A stretch of DNA of 64,000 bases from DAIDKA01 sp036489445 (GTDB lineage Bacteria; Pseudomonadota; Gammaproteobacteria; Steroidobacterales; Steroidobacteraceae), in the NCBI GenBank assembly GCA_036489445.1, contig DASXFV010000031.1:46133-110132 (forward strand). The letters are read 5' to 3'. Shown piece after piece: positions 34,208-45,069 of this stretch. The notes beneath the pieces are model-generated. The model did not search any database and had not been told where the DNA came from. It worked only from the letters and a program-made list of their open reading frames with translations. The translations under genes were made by a program, and so were the position numbers. The first letter of the stretch is position 1, and each line of letters begins with the position of its first letter.

Positions 34208-35196
34208 TCCGCCTGCGCGCCGCGCGCGAGCCGGTCCTGTGGCTCGTCATGACCCTGGCCAGTGCCGTGGCGGTCGGCGCGGACACCCCCCAGTACTGGC
34301 TCGACCGCATGAATGCGGCGTTGACCACCCGTAATTACGAGGGCGTGTTCTCCCATTGGGAGAGCGGTCGGGTGGCGACCCAGCGCATAGTCCATCGGGT
34401 CATGGATGGCATCGTGACCGAGCGGCTGGAGTCCCTGGACGGTTCCGGACGGGAGTTCGTGCGCACCGGTACCGAACTGACCTGCTACCTGCCGGACCAG
34501 CGTACGGTGCTGGTGGAGAAGGCGCCCCAGAGCCTGATGCCTGCCGGGCTGCCGAAGTTTGCCGGCGCCATGGCGGATTACTACCTGCTGGAAAGTCAGG
34601 GCACGATGCGGCAGATGGGGGAGAAGGCGCAGGTGATCAGCGTCACCCCCCGCGACGGTTTCCGCTACGGCTATCGGCTGTGGATCCAGCGCTCCACCGG
34701 CATGCCCCTGAAGACCCAGCTGCTGAACAGCGATGGCACAATCCTCGAGCAGGTGGTGTTTTCCAGCCTGTCGATGCGTCACCACATCGCCGACCAGGAG
34801 TTTGTGCCGCAGGTGACCACCACCGGCTTTCAATGGTTGCGCGATGATGGCGCGCCACCGGTCATCGCTGAGGGCGCGGGAGTCTGGGCAAAAGCCCAGA
34901 TGCCCCCCGGCTTTCATCTGACCGCCCAGACGGCCCAGATGATGCCTGGCGTTCGGCAGCCGGTGACGCACCTGGTATTCAGCGATGGCGTGGCGACGGT
35001 CTCGGTGTTCGTCCAGAGTGAAACCTTCCGCAGTGCACCGAACCAGCTCCATGCCGGGGTGGCACAAGTGGGCACCTCATCGGCCTTCACCTCGGTGCAG
35101 TCCGGGCACAAGTTCGTGGCCTTGGGGGAAGTGCCACCGGCGACGGTCCGCTTCATCATCGAATCGCTGATGCGTCTGTCCACCGGTCAGCCATGA
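34204..35196 (+). CDS. rseB: Periplasmic sigma-E regulator RseB/MucB
   Basis: Binds the periplasmic part of RseA and shields it from proteolysis; senses lipopolysaccharide and mislocalised lipoproteins. The 330-residue product has a signal peptide (membrane-like core LWLVMTLASAVAVGA, likely cleavage after GAD or VGA). An N-terminal MucB/RseB domain follows (WLDRMNAALTTRNYEGVFSHW) with a C-terminal lobe (WAKAQMPPGFHLT...THLVFSDGVATVSVFVQ). No rseC or degP homologue follows; a glutaredoxin-like gene overlaps instead. Confidence 0.93.
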   Translation: MIRLRAAREPVLWLVMTLASAVAVGADTPQYWLDRMNAALTTRNYEGVFSHWESGRVATQRIVHRVMDGIVTERLESLDGSGREFVRTGTELTCYLPDQRTVLVEKAPQSLMPAGLPKFAGAMADYYLLESQGTMRQMGEKAQVISVTPRDGFRYGYRLWIQRSTGMPLKTQLLNSDGTILEQVVFSSLSMRHHIADQEFVPQVTTTGFQWLRDDGAPPVIAEGAGVWAKAQMPPGFHLTAQTAQMMPGVRQPVTHLVFSDGVATVSVFVQSETFRSAPNQLHAGVAQVGTSSAFTSVQSGHKFVALGEVPPATVRFIIESLMRLSTGQP

Positions 35197-35444
35197 CCCA
35201 CCAACTCACTCTCGTGCACCGCCAGGACTGTGAGCTGTGCGACCAGATGGTCGCGCAGCTGGCCGCCCTGGGCAGACGCGAGCCACTCCCGCCGGTGACC
35301 GTGGTCGATGTGGATGCGGATCCGCAGCTGCTGCGCCGGCACGGACTGAATGTACCGATTCTGCTGCTCGATGGCACCGTGGTGTGCCGCCAGCGGCTGG
35401 ATGCCCCGGAATTGCTACGGCTTCTGCGCTCACCCTCTATATAA
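35193..35444 (+). CDS. Glutaredoxin-like thioredoxin-fold protein (DUF836 type)
   Basis: An 83-residue thioredoxin-fold protein with CELC active-site motif (HRQDCELCDQM), a cis-Pro loop in GLNVPILLLDG and the C-terminal helix. This is the glutaredoxin family (DUF836) type found next to sigma-E operons or lepA in several gammaproteobacteria. It overlaps rseB by four bases (ATGA). The substrate is unknown. A perfect TATAAT at 35440-35445 covers its stop codon and may belong to the lepA promoter. Confidence 0.82.
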   Translation: MTHQLTLVHRQDCELCDQMVAQLAALGRREPLPPVTVVDVDADPQLLRRHGLNVPILLLDGTVVCRQRLDAPELLRLLRSPSI

Positions 35445-35445
35445 T
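35440..35445 (+). promoter_or_regulatory. Possible -10 box for lepA
   Basis: Perfect TATAAT on the stop codon of the glutaredoxin-like gene, 45 bases before the lepA start. The best upstream TTG hexamer (TTGCTA, 35412) is 22 bases away, too far for an optimal -35, so this is tentative. Confidence 0.35.
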
Positions 35446-35490
35446 GCGCCCGGCCGCAAGACCCTCCGCGCGGCGGATAGTCACCTTTTC

Positions 35491-37287
<1,797 letters not shown>

Positions 37288-37298
37288 GAAGCTTATTG

Positions 37299-38387
37299 AT
37301 GTTGATGCAAGTGATCGACGTGTTGGCCTGGATTTCCATTCCGGCGACCCTGGTGGCAGTGGTGGACGACTGGTTCCTGCGCCCCAGGCGGCAACTGGCG
37401 CGGGCTCCGCAGATCGCGCGCGATCCGCCGTTCATCACGGCGGTGTACTACGCGCTGCCGGTGCTCATCATCTGCGGCGTGATCGGGCTGCTGAGTGCCG
37501 AGGAGCTGGATTTCAGCGCCGTGCTGCTGGTGATCTCGGTCGTGACGGGCCTGATCTGGCTGGTGGATGTCCTCGTGTTCCGGCGCGTGCGCACCAATGC
37601 CGCGCGGGCGGCCGGCAAGAATCTGGCCGACATTCCCGAGCCGGGGACCGTGGACTATGCGCGCAGTTTCTTCCCCGTGGCGCTGGCCGTGCTGATGCTG
37701 CGAGCCTTCGTTTTCGAGCCGTTCCGCATCCCCTCCGACTCGATGATGCCGACGCTGGTGGATGGTGATTTCATCATCGTCAACAAGTTTGCGTACGGCC
37801 TGCGGCTGCCGGTGATCAATAAGAAAATCGTGCCCATTGGTGAGCCGCAGCGCGGGGATGTGGTGGTGTTCCGCTACCCGCCCAATCCCAGCATCAACTA
37901 CATCAAGCGTCTGGTGGGCCTGCCCGGGGATCGGGTAATGGTCAAGGACGACAAGCTCATCGTGAACGGCAAGCCAGTGCCGGCCATGGATCTGGGAACC
38001 TACGATGATGGCTGTTATGAGGGCATGCACCTGGCCGCCGAGCAGCTGGGCAAGCACCGGCACGAGATCCTGTTCTGTCCCACCCCCGGGGACATCGGCG
38101 CCGAGCCGCTGCCCACCTGCAACCGCACCCCGCCTACCAGTTACGTTTGCGTGGCGCAGCAGATCCCGGGCGAGCCCGACCGTGGGGATACCGCGAATGT
38201 CCTGATCGTGCCGCCCGGCAGCTACCTGATGATCGGCGACAACCGCGACAACAGCGAGGATGGCCGTTACTGGGGATACGTGCCCGAGGCGAATCTGGTC
38301 GGCAAAGCGACGCGGATCTGGTTCAATTGGGACCTGAACCGCAAGGGCTGGCCGGTCTGGAGCCGAATAGGCGCCCGCATCGAATAA
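37299..38387 (+). CDS. lepB: Signal peptidase I
   Basis: Cleaves Sec and Tat signal peptides at the periplasmic face. I use ATG 37299, eight bases after AGGAAG; TTG 37296 or ATG 37305 are alternatives. The 362-residue product has two N-terminal membrane helices (DVLAWISIPATLVAVVDDW; ITAVYYALPVLIICGVIGLL), two further hydrophobic stretches and the catalytic Ser in RIPSDSMMPTL. The general-base Lys is in NYIKRLVGLPGD and box E is GDNRDNSEDGRYWG. It is longer than E. coli LepB (324); the extra length includes a Cys-containing periplasmic insert around CYEGMHLAAEQL to CVAQQIPG. Confidence 0.95.
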   Translation: MLMQVIDVLAWISIPATLVAVVDDWFLRPRRQLARAPQIARDPPFITAVYYALPVLIICGVIGLLSAEELDFSAVLLVISVVTGLIWLVDVLVFRRVRTNAARAAGKNLADIPEPGTVDYARSFFPVALAVLMLRAFVFEPFRIPSDSMMPTLVDGDFIIVNKFAYGLRLPVINKKIVPIGEPQRGDVVVFRYPPNPSINYIKRLVGLPGDRVMVKDDKLIVNGKPVPAMDLGTYDDGCYEGMHLAAEQLGKHRHEILFCPTPGDIGAEPLPTCNRTPPTSYVCVAQQIPGEPDRGDTANVLIVPPGSYLMIGDNRDNSEDGRYWGYVPEANLVGKATRIWFNWDLNRKGWPVWSRIGARIE

Positions 38388-38415
38388 TCTGCTCAATTGG
38401 CAGTGGGAGGGTCTC

Positions 38416-38787
38416 ATGTTCAGGCGACAACGTGGTGTCACACTCATTGGCTGGGTTTTTCTGCTGATCCCGGTGGCCATCGCCGGATATGCAGTCATCC
38501 GTCTGGTACCGATTTACCTCAATTACATGCGGGTGGCGCACTCGGTTCAGGAAACGGCCACCGAAATGAAGACCGACGATGTCAGCACGCTGACGCCGCA
38601 GCGCATCCGCGCCACGCTGGCCAAGCACTTCGACATCGAAAGCATCACCTTTCCGGAAGTGAAGGATCTGATCGTGACCCGCGATGGCGACGGCTGGACC
38701 ATCGAGGCCAAATTCGAGGACAACGCGCCATTGTTCGGCAATATCTCCCTGGTCGTCGACTTCGACAAGGTCAGCAAGATAGGCTGA
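38416..38787 (+). CDS. DUF4845 small membrane protein
   Basis: A 123-residue protein with a type-IV-pilin-like N-terminus (MFRRQRGVTLIGWVFLLIPVAIAGYAVIRLVP): positively charged leader, Gly-Val-Thr-Leu, then a long hydrophobic helix. The C-terminal domain (DGWTIEAKFEDNAPLFGNISLVVDF) matches DUF4845. Function is unknown. Its place between lepB and rnc is conserved in Pseudomonas and many gammaproteobacteria. Its stop shares one base with the rnc start. Confidence 0.88.
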   Translation: MFRRQRGVTLIGWVFLLIPVAIAGYAVIRLVPIYLNYMRVAHSVQETATEMKTDDVSTLTPQRIRATLAKHFDIESITFPEVKDLIVTRDGDGWTIEAKFEDNAPLFGNISLVVDFDKVSKIG

Positions 38788-39479
38788 TGCCGCAGGACTG
38801 GCCAACGCGCTGGGTGCGGGAGCGATTGGGCTACGAGGTCCGGGATGTGGCGCTGTTCAGTGCCGCGCTGACCCACCGCAGCGCCGCCCGGCCGCACAAC
38901 GAAAGACTGGAATTCCTGGGCGATGCGGTGCTCAATCTGAGCATTGCCGAGCACCTGTACCGCGGCAATCCGCAGGCGACCGAGGGGGACCTGAGCCGCC
39001 TGCGGGCCTGGCTGGTGAGCGGGCCGCCGCTGGCCGAGACGGCGGCGCAGATCGGGCTCGGTGAGGTGCTGCGGCTGGGGTCCGGTGAACTCAAGACCGG
39101 CGGTTTCAGGCGCGAATCCATCCTGGCGGATGCCCTGGAGGCGCTGTTTGGCGCCGTGTACCTGGATGGCGGACTGGACGAGGCGCGACGGGTGATCTGT
39201 GCGTTGTTCGCCACCCGTATGGCGCATATGCCGGAATCCCATGAGCTCAAGGATTCCAAGACCCGTCTGCAGGAACACCTGCAATCCCTGGGCCTGCCGC
39301 TGCCGGTGTATGAGGTCGTGCGCACCGAGGGGGAGATCCACGCGCAAACCTTCTGGGTGCGGTGCGATGTGAGCACATTGGGCTTGGCGGCCACTGGACA
39401 GGGCCTGAGCCGCCGGCGCGCCGAACAGGAAGCTGCTGCATCGATACTGCGTGAAATCGGAAACACGACACATGAATGA
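38787..39479 (+). CDS. rnc: Ribonuclease III
   Basis: Double-strand-specific RNase for rRNA processing and antisense control. Start ATG 38787 directly at the preceding stop; upstream frame is unrelated. The signature ERLEFLGDAVLNLSIAEHL, the second acidic helix (ILADALEALFGAVYLDGG) and the C-terminal dsRBD (DSKTRLQEHLQSLGLPLPVYEVV ... GLSRRRAEQEAAASIL) are intact. 230 residues against 226 in E. coli. Overlaps era by 8 bases. Confidence 0.97.
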   Translation: MPQDWPTRWVRERLGYEVRDVALFSAALTHRSAARPHNERLEFLGDAVLNLSIAEHLYRGNPQATEGDLSRLRAWLVSGPPLAETAAQIGLGEVLRLGSGELKTGGFRRESILADALEALFGAVYLDGGLDEARRVICALFATRMAHMPESHELKDSKTRLQEHLQSLGLPLPVYEVVRTEGEIHAQTFWVRCDVSTLGLAATGQGLSRRRAEQEAAASILREIGNTTHE

Positions 39480-40362
39480 TGACTTTCGTTGCGGCTTCGC
39501 CGCGCTGGTCGGGCGCCCCAATGTCGGCAAGTCGACGTTGTTGAATGCGCTGATCGGCCAGAAGCTGAGTATCGTCACGCCGCGGCCGCAGACCACCCGG
39601 CATCGGGTCCTGGGTCTGCACGAGAACGAGTCGGCGCAGATTGCCTTCGTGGATACTCCCGGCATCCACCACGGCGGCAAGCGTGCCTTGAACCGCGCCA
39701 TGAATCGCACGGCGGCCAGTGTCCTGGCCGATGCCGATGTGTGCGTGTTCGTGATCGAGTCGTTGCAGTGGACTCGTGAGGATGATCTGGTGCTCGAGCA
39801 CCTGGTGCGCAGTGGTCGGCCGGTGCTGGCCGCCGTCAACAAGGTGGACAAGGTCAAGCCGCGCGAGCGCCTGCTGCCCTTTCTGGCGGAGCTGGCGCGC
39901 CGTCACGAGTTCGTGCAGATCATCCCCATCAGTGCCACCAAGCATACGAATCTGGAGCCCCTGATCAGCGCGATCACCCAGCTGCTGCCGGTCTCGCCCG
40001 CGCTGTTTCCCGCAGGGCAGCTGACCGACCGCGACCTGGGCTTTCGCATCAGTGAACTGATCCGCGAAAAGCTGACCATGGAGCTGGACCAGGAGCTGCC
40101 CTACGGCATCGCCGTTGAGGTGGAAGCCATGGGCCACGATGAGGGCCAGCTGAATGTCGCCGCGGCAATCTGGGTGGATCGGGCCGGCCAGAAGCCCATT
40201 GTCATTGGCGCCGGGGGGGAGCGCCTGAAGCGCATTGGTCGCAAGGCGCGCCTGGAGCTGAATCATATGCTCGGGGAGCGGCTGCACCTGACGCTGTGGG
40301 TGAAGGTGCGTGAGAGCTGGGCCGATAGTGCCCGGGCGCTGACGGAGTTGGGCCTGGAATGA
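39472..40362 (+). CDS. era: GTPase Era
   Basis: GTPase with a KH domain that binds the 3' end of 16S rRNA and checks 30S maturation. ATG 39472 inside the end of rnc is preferred; a GTG at 39451 would add 7 residues. Motifs: GRPNVGKSTLLNALIG (G1), DTPGIHHGGKRALN (G3), NKVDKVK (G4), then the KH domain with GAGGERLKRIGRKARLEL. Product 296 residues (301 in E. coli). rnc-era-recO-pdxJ is the E. coli order. Confidence 0.97.
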   Translation: MNDDFRCGFAALVGRPNVGKSTLLNALIGQKLSIVTPRPQTTRHRVLGLHENESAQIAFVDTPGIHHGGKRALNRAMNRTAASVLADADVCVFVIESLQWTREDDLVLEHLVRSGRPVLAAVNKVDKVKPRERLLPFLAELARRHEFVQIIPISATKHTNLEPLISAITQLLPVSPALFPAGQLTDRDLGFRISELIREKLTMELDQELPYGIAVEVEAMGHDEGQLNVAAAIWVDRAGQKPIVIGAGGERLKRIGRKARLELNHMLGERLHLTLWVKVRESWADSARALTELGLE

Positions 40363-41129
40363 GGGCGCGCCGGACGTTGTTGGCGCAGGCCTACGTCCTG
40401 CACACCCATCCGTACCGGGATACCAGCCGCATTCTTGAGGTCTTCACCCGCGAGCAGGGCCGCCTTTCGGTATTCGCCCGTGGCGTGCGCGGTCCGAAGG
40501 CGCGCATGGCTTCGCTCTTGCAGCCGTTTCAGTCCCTGCTGATCTCCTACAGCTCCCGCGGTGAGGCGGCCCAGCTGATCACTGCGGAAAGCGGGGCGGC
40601 CAACGACCCCTCGCGCCACCCCGGCAGCTTGACCGGTGGCTTGCCTGCCGCAGCCTTGCTATCGGGGTTCTATCTGAATGAACTGCTGCTGAAGCTGACT
40701 ACCCGAGACGACCCGAATGGCGGCTTGTTTGACGCCTATCGGGAAGCCTTGCTGGGGCTGAGTGCCGGGGGAGCCCCGGAGCCGGTGTTGCGCAGCTTTG
40801 AACTGCGCCTGCTCCGGGAAGTGGGCTATGGGCTGGATTTGACCCGGACCGTGGCTGGCGGCCCGGTTCGCCCCGAGGGGTATTATCATTTCCGCCCAGC
40901 CGACGGTCTGATGGCGAGCACGGCCGAACATTCCGGTGCCGTGCAGGGCAGCTCGCTGCTGGCCCTGGCGGCCGGCACGCTGCGCGAGAGCCGGGAGCTG
41001 GCGGATGCCCGCAGGGTGCTCACGGCCGCCCTGGAGCATTGCCTGGAGGGTCGACCCATCGTCACACGGGCGGTCGCGCGGGCCTGTATGGGCACCACCC
41101 TGGTACCTGGAACATCAAAGGCTTCTTGA
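40359..41129 (+). CDS. recO: DNA repair protein RecO
   Basis: Helps load RecA at SSB-coated gaps with RecR. N-terminal OB fold is recognisable (AYVLHTHPYRDTSRILEVFTREQGRLSVFARGVRG; key residues LH--PY-D-S-I---FT---G--S--A-G-R), followed by the helical domain containing GLFDAYREALLGL and LRSFELRLLREVGYGLDL. 256 residues. Overlaps era by four bases (ATGA) and precedes pdxJ by seven. Confidence 0.94.
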   Translation: MRARRTLLAQAYVLHTHPYRDTSRILEVFTREQGRLSVFARGVRGPKARMASLLQPFQSLLISYSSRGEAAQLITAESGAANDPSRHPGSLTGGLPAAALLSGFYLNELLLKLTTRDDPNGGLFDAYREALLGLSAGGAPEPVLRSFELRLLREVGYGLDLTRTVAGGPVRPEGYYHFRPADGLMASTAEHSGAVQGSSLLALAAGTLRESRELADARRVLTAALEHCLEGRPIVTRAVARACMGTTLVPGTSKAS

Positions 41130-41136
41130 GTTCACC

Positions 41137-41871
41137 ATGAACCATGCCAACATCCGTTTAGGGGTCAACATCGATCACGTCGCCACTGTGCGCGAGGCGC
41201 GGCGTGCCCAATACCCTGACCCGGTCCATGCCGCGCTGCTGGCGGAACAGGCCGGCGCCGACAGCATCACCTTGCACCTGCGCGAAGATCGGCGGCACAT
41301 CCAGGACCGCGATGTGCGCAGCCTGCGCTCCCTGCTGCAGACCCGCATGAACCTGGAGATGGCGCTCACCGAGGAGATGCTGGGAATCGCCTGCGAACTC
41401 GCCCCGTCGGATTGCTGCCTGGTTCCCGAGCAGCGCCAGGAAATCACCACCGAAGGCGGGCTGGACGTGGCCGCGCAGATCCCGCGTCTGCAGCAGGCCG
41501 CCCAGCGCCTGGCGGGCGCAGGCGTGCGCCTGTCGCTGTTCATTGATCCGGATCCACGCCAGGTGGAGGCGGCCGCACGCATTGGCGCACCGGCCATCGA
41601 ACTGCATACCGGCACCTATGCGGAAAGTTCCGGCGCCGCTCAGGCCGCTGAACACTCCAGACTGCTGGCCAGCGCGCAGCTGGGCGCGCGCCTGGGCCTT
41701 TCGGTGCATGCCGGCCATGGTCTGCACTATCACAATGTCCAGCCGGTGGCGGCCATCCGCGAGATTGTCGAGTTGAACATCGGTCATGCGATCGTGGCCC
41801 GCGCCATTTTTGTGGGCCTGCACAGCGCCGTGCGCGACATGAAGGCATTGATGACGGCCGCGCGCACGTGA
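41137..41871 (+). CDS. pdxJ: Pyridoxine 5'-phosphate synthase
   Basis: Final ring-closing step of vitamin B6 synthesis, from deoxyxylulose 5-phosphate and 3-amino-2-oxopropyl phosphate. ATG 41137 gives MNHANIRLGVNIDHVATVREARR, the family N-terminus with the catalytic His. Other blocks: ADSITLHLREDRRHIQDRDV, the MALTEEMLGIA and CLVPEQRQEITTEGGLDV segments, and HAGHGLHYHNVQPVAAI. 244 residues (243 in E. coli). Its stop overlaps the next gene's GTG start. Confidence 0.96.
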   Translation: MNHANIRLGVNIDHVATVREARRAQYPDPVHAALLAEQAGADSITLHLREDRRHIQDRDVRSLRSLLQTRMNLEMALTEEMLGIACELAPSDCCLVPEQRQEITTEGGLDVAAQIPRLQQAAQRLAGAGVRLSLFIDPDPRQVEAAARIGAPAIELHTGTYAESSGAAQAAEHSRLLASAQLGARLGLSVHAGHGLHYHNVQPVAAIREIVELNIGHAIVARAIFVGLHSAVRDMKALMTAART

Positions 41872-42665
41872 ACGTCCTGGTCTTTGACATCGAGACCATT
41901 CCGGATACTGACCTCGGGCGGCGCCTGCACGGCCTTGCGGGGCTTTCAGATGTGGAAGTCGCGCGCGCGATGTTCACGCTGCGACGCCAGGACCAGGGAA
42001 CGGATTTTCTGGCCCACTCCCAGCAGCGCATTGTCGCGATCTCCTGTGTGCTGCGCAGCCGCGAAGGACTCAAGGTGTGGAGTCTGGGCGATGCCGATTC
42101 ACCGGAAGAGGAGTTGATCCGGCGCTTCTTTGATGGCCTGGAGCGCTTCACCCCGGACCTGGTGTCCTGGAACGGCGGCGGCTTTGACCTGCCGGTCCTG
42201 CAGTATCGGGCGCTGCGCGCCGGAATTCGCGCCGAACGCTACTGGGAGACGGGCGAATCGGACACGGCTTTCCGCTACAACAATTATCTGTCGCGCTTTC
42301 ACTGGCGGCACATGGATCTGATGGACATCCTGGCAGGTTTCCAGGGCCGGGCGCGGGCGCCGCTGGTTGAAGTGGCGGCATTGCTCGGCCTGCCGGGCAA
42401 GCTCGGCTTCTCCGGCGCCCAGGTCTGGGATGCCTGGACGGCTGGCGAGATTGTCCGCATCCGCCAGTACTGCGAGACCGATGTGCTCAACACTTACCTG
42501 ATCTATCTGCGCTTCGAACTGATGCGCGGCCGCTTCACGCCCAAGCTGTATGACGAGGAGGTCGCCCGCGTGCGGGCGCTGCTGGCAGCGGCGACGGCGA
42601 CGGAACCGCACTTCGCCGAGTTCCTGCGCGCCTGGGAAGCGTTGCCGCAGGCAGCGGGGACATGA
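41868..42665 (+). CDS. PolB-like DEDD 3'-5' exonuclease
   Basis: A 265-residue DEDDy-type exonuclease-like protein starting at GTG 41868, overlapping the pdxJ stop. Exo I is FDIETIPD; Exo II is SWNGGGFDLPVLQYRALRAG with the Asp in FD; Exo III is IRQYCETDVLNTYLIYLRF (Tyr-xxx-Asp). It resembles the family annotated as predicted PolB-like 3'-5' exonuclease (WlaX type). It stands alone without a polymerase domain, and the substrate is not known. It is followed by rlmD with a four-base overlap, an association I recall from betaproteobacteria. Confidence 0.85.
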   Translation: MNVLVFDIETIPDTDLGRRLHGLAGLSDVEVARAMFTLRRQDQGTDFLAHSQQRIVAISCVLRSREGLKVWSLGDADSPEEELIRRFFDGLERFTPDLVSWNGGGFDLPVLQYRALRAGIRAERYWETGESDTAFRYNNYLSRFHWRHMDLMDILAGFQGRARAPLVEVAALLGLPGKLGFSGAQVWDAWTAGEIVRIRQYCETDVLNTYLIYLRFELMRGRFTPKLYDEEVARVRALLAAATATEPHFAEFLRAWEALPQAAGT

Positions 42666-43990
42666 GTCGGGCCAGGAAGCTGGTCGCCGAACCGGAGCAG
42701 GGCAGCGTCGCCGCGCTCACTCACGATGGTGAGGGGATCGTCCGCGAGGGCAAGATCGCCTTTGTGGGCGGTGCATTGCCGGGGGAGGTGATCCGCTTTC
42801 GCCGCATCCGTAAACACCGCGGTCATGACGAGGGCCAGTTGCTGGAGGTCATTGCGGCCTCCCCCGACCGGGTCAGCCCCCGCTGCAGTCACTTTGGTGT
42901 GTGCGGGGGCTGCGCCCTGCAACACCTGGCCGGCGATCGTCAGATTCAGATCAAACATCAGGAACTGCGCGACGCGCTCGAGCGGGTCGCGAAGGTCACG
43001 CCGCAAACCTGGCTTGAGCCGCTGCGGGGTCCGCAATGGGGCTACCGGCGTCGCGCGCGGCTGGGCGCCCGCTATGTGCCGAAGAAGGGCCGGGTGGTCG
43101 TGGGCTTTCGCGAGCGCTTGGCGCCCTATATCGCAGCCCTCGATCACTGCGAGGTGCTCAGTCCCCCCGTTGGCGCGCTCATTGGACCCCTGTCCGCGCT
43201 CCTGACCGGGCTGGCAGCGCGCGAGCACATTCCCCAGATTGAAGTCGCGGTGGCCGAAAACGTCACGGCGCTGATCTTCAGGGTGCTGAGCACGCTCCCG
43301 GAGGGCGATATTGCTGCACTGCGAGAATTTGCACGGCAGCATCAACTGCGTCTGTACCTGCAGACCGGCGGCCCGGATTCGGTGGCGCCGCTGGATGCCG
43401 CAGCGGACCTCGAGCCTCTGAAATATTCACTGGCTGAATTCGGCGTCAGTTACGACTTTGCGCCGACGGACTTCGTGCAGATCAATGCAGCCTTGAATGC
43501 GGCGATGGTCTCGCGCGTGGTGGCGCTGCTGGAGCTGGATGGCACCTCCCGGGTGCTGGATCTGTACTGCGGACTGGGGAATTTCACCCTGCCACTGGCA
43601 CGCCGCGCCGCAGCCGTCGTGGGGATTGAAGGCGATGCGGCCCTGATCGAGCGGGCACGACATAATGCGAGCATGAATGGCCTGACCAATGCGCAATTTG
43701 TCGCCGCGGACCTGACGCAGCCCCTGCCCCTCAATGCTGCCTACCTGGCGGGGGGATTCAGTCACCTGGTGCTGGATCCGCCGCGGATCGGGGCTTTGGA
43801 GGTTATGCCAACCATCGCACATCTCGCACCCCGCAAAGTCGCTTACATTTCATGTCACCCGGGGAGCCTCGCGCGGGACATCGCTGTGCTGGTTCACGAA
43901 TTTGGATTCACGTTGCGCGCCGCGGGGGTGCTGGACATGTTCCCGCACACCGCGCACGTGGAGTCGCTGGCGGTTCTGACGCCGCCGTAG
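42662..43990 (+). CDS. rlmD: 23S rRNA (uracil(1939)-C(5))-methyltransferase RlmD
   Basis: Methylates U1939 of 23S rRNA. The 442-residue product has an N-terminal TRAM-like domain, the four-Cys [4Fe-4S] site (CSHFGVCGGCALQ plus the Cys at DHCEVL), and the SAM motif VLDLYCGLGNFTLPLA. The catalytic Cys is in YISCHPGSLARD; the usual motif is SCNPxTLARD, so Asn is His here. DPPRIGALEV is the substrate motif. It overlaps the preceding exonuclease gene by four bases. Confidence 0.94.
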   Translation: MSRARKLVAEPEQGSVAALTHDGEGIVREGKIAFVGGALPGEVIRFRRIRKHRGHDEGQLLEVIAASPDRVSPRCSHFGVCGGCALQHLAGDRQIQIKHQELRDALERVAKVTPQTWLEPLRGPQWGYRRRARLGARYVPKKGRVVVGFRERLAPYIAALDHCEVLSPPVGALIGPLSALLTGLAAREHIPQIEVAVAENVTALIFRVLSTLPEGDIAALREFARQHQLRLYLQTGGPDSVAPLDAAADLEPLKYSLAEFGVSYDFAPTDFVQINAALNAAMVSRVVALLELDGTSRVLDLYCGLGNFTLPLARRAAAVVGIEGDAALIERARHNASMNGLTNAQFVAADLTQPLPLNAAYLAGGFSHLVLDPPRIGALEVMPTIAHLAPRKVAYISCHPGSLARDIAVLVHEFGFTLRAAGVLDMFPHTAHVESLAVLTPP

Positions 43991-44016
43991 ATCAAGTTCA
44001 AGGGAGTGCTGCTGAC

Positions 44017-45069
44017 ATGACGCTCGGCCCGCTGATGATCGACCTGGTGGGACCGCACGTCCTGCCGGAGGAGCGCGACATGCTCGCGCATCCGCTGGTC
44101 GGCGGCGTCATTCTGTTTGCGCGCAATTATGAGAACCCCCAACAGCTGCTGGAGTTGACGCACAGCATTCGCGCCGTGCGCACTCCGCCGTTGCTGATCG
44201 GCGTCGATCATGAGGGCGGTCGCGTGCAGCGCTTCCATAATGGATTTTCCCGCCTGCCTCCCGCGCGTCGCATCGGGCAGCTGTTTGATACGGACCGGTC
44301 AGCCGGTCTGAGCGCCGCCCACACCATGGGTTGGCTGATGGCCGCCGAGCTGCGTGCGCATGGCGTCGATCTGTCCTTCGCGCCGACGGTGGATCTGGAT
44401 TACGGACTGAATGAGGCCATCGGCGATCGGGCCTGGCACCCGACCGCGGATGCGACTGCGCAGCTGGCAGTAGCCTACATGCTGGGCATGCGTGAGGCGG
44501 GGATGGCGGCCACTGCCAAACATTTCCCGGGGCATGGTGCCGTCGTCGCGGACTCCCATGTCGCGCTGCCGGTGGATCGGCGCGAACTGGCGGATCTGGA
44601 TGAGGACCTCACGCCCTACCGACGCCTCATCGCCAATGGTCTGCCCGCGGTCATGGTCGCGCATATCCTGCTGCCAGCGGAGGATGCCGCGCCGGCCAGC
44701 CTCTCGGCGCGCTGGATCCGCGGCGTGCTGCGGCAGAATCTGAATTTCCAAGGCGCCGTGTTCACCGATGACCTGAGCATGGGCGCGGTGACCGCCGGTG
44801 GCGATATCGTGGAGCGCTGTCAGCGCGCGCTCAGCGCAGGCTGCGACATGCTGCTGGTGTGCAATGATCCCGCATCACGGATCCAGGCCCTGGCGCGTCT
44901 GCAAGCGGCCCCGGATCCCGCCTCGCAGCTGCGTCTGGTGCGCATGCGTGGCGGCGAGCGGCTGTCGCAGGCGCAGCTGCAGTCCTCGCAGGCCTGGCAC
45001 GCTGCCCAGCAATTGCTCACCCGGCTGCGCGCGGCACCGGCTCTGTCCCTCACGGTGGAAGGCGAATGA
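44017..45069 (+). CDS. nagZ: Beta-N-acetylhexosaminidase NagZ
   Basis: Cytosolic GH3 enzyme that removes GlcNAc from anhydro-muropeptides in peptidoglycan recycling and so influences AmpC signalling. ATG 44017 (AGGGAG upstream at 44001) gives MTLGPLMIDLVGPHVLPEER. Signatures: GVDHEGGRVQRF, the LSFAPTVDLDYG block, KHFPGHGAVVADSHVALP (catalytic His/Asp loop) and the nucleophile Asp in TDDLSMGAV. 350 residues (341 in E. coli). Its stop overlaps the LOV-like gene. Confidence 0.96.
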   Translation: MTLGPLMIDLVGPHVLPEERDMLAHPLVGGVILFARNYENPQQLLELTHSIRAVRTPPLLIGVDHEGGRVQRFHNGFSRLPPARRIGQLFDTDRSAGLSAAHTMGWLMAAELRAHGVDLSFAPTVDLDYGLNEAIGDRAWHPTADATAQLAVAYMLGMREAGMAATAKHFPGHGAVVADSHVALPVDRRELADLDEDLTPYRRLIANGLPAVMVAHILLPAEDAAPASLSARWIRGVLRQNLNFQGAVFTDDLSMGAVTAGGDIVERCQRALSAGCDMLLVCNDPASRIQALARLQAAPDPASQLRLVRMRGGERLSQAQLQSSQAWHAAQQLLTRLRAAPALSLTVEGE

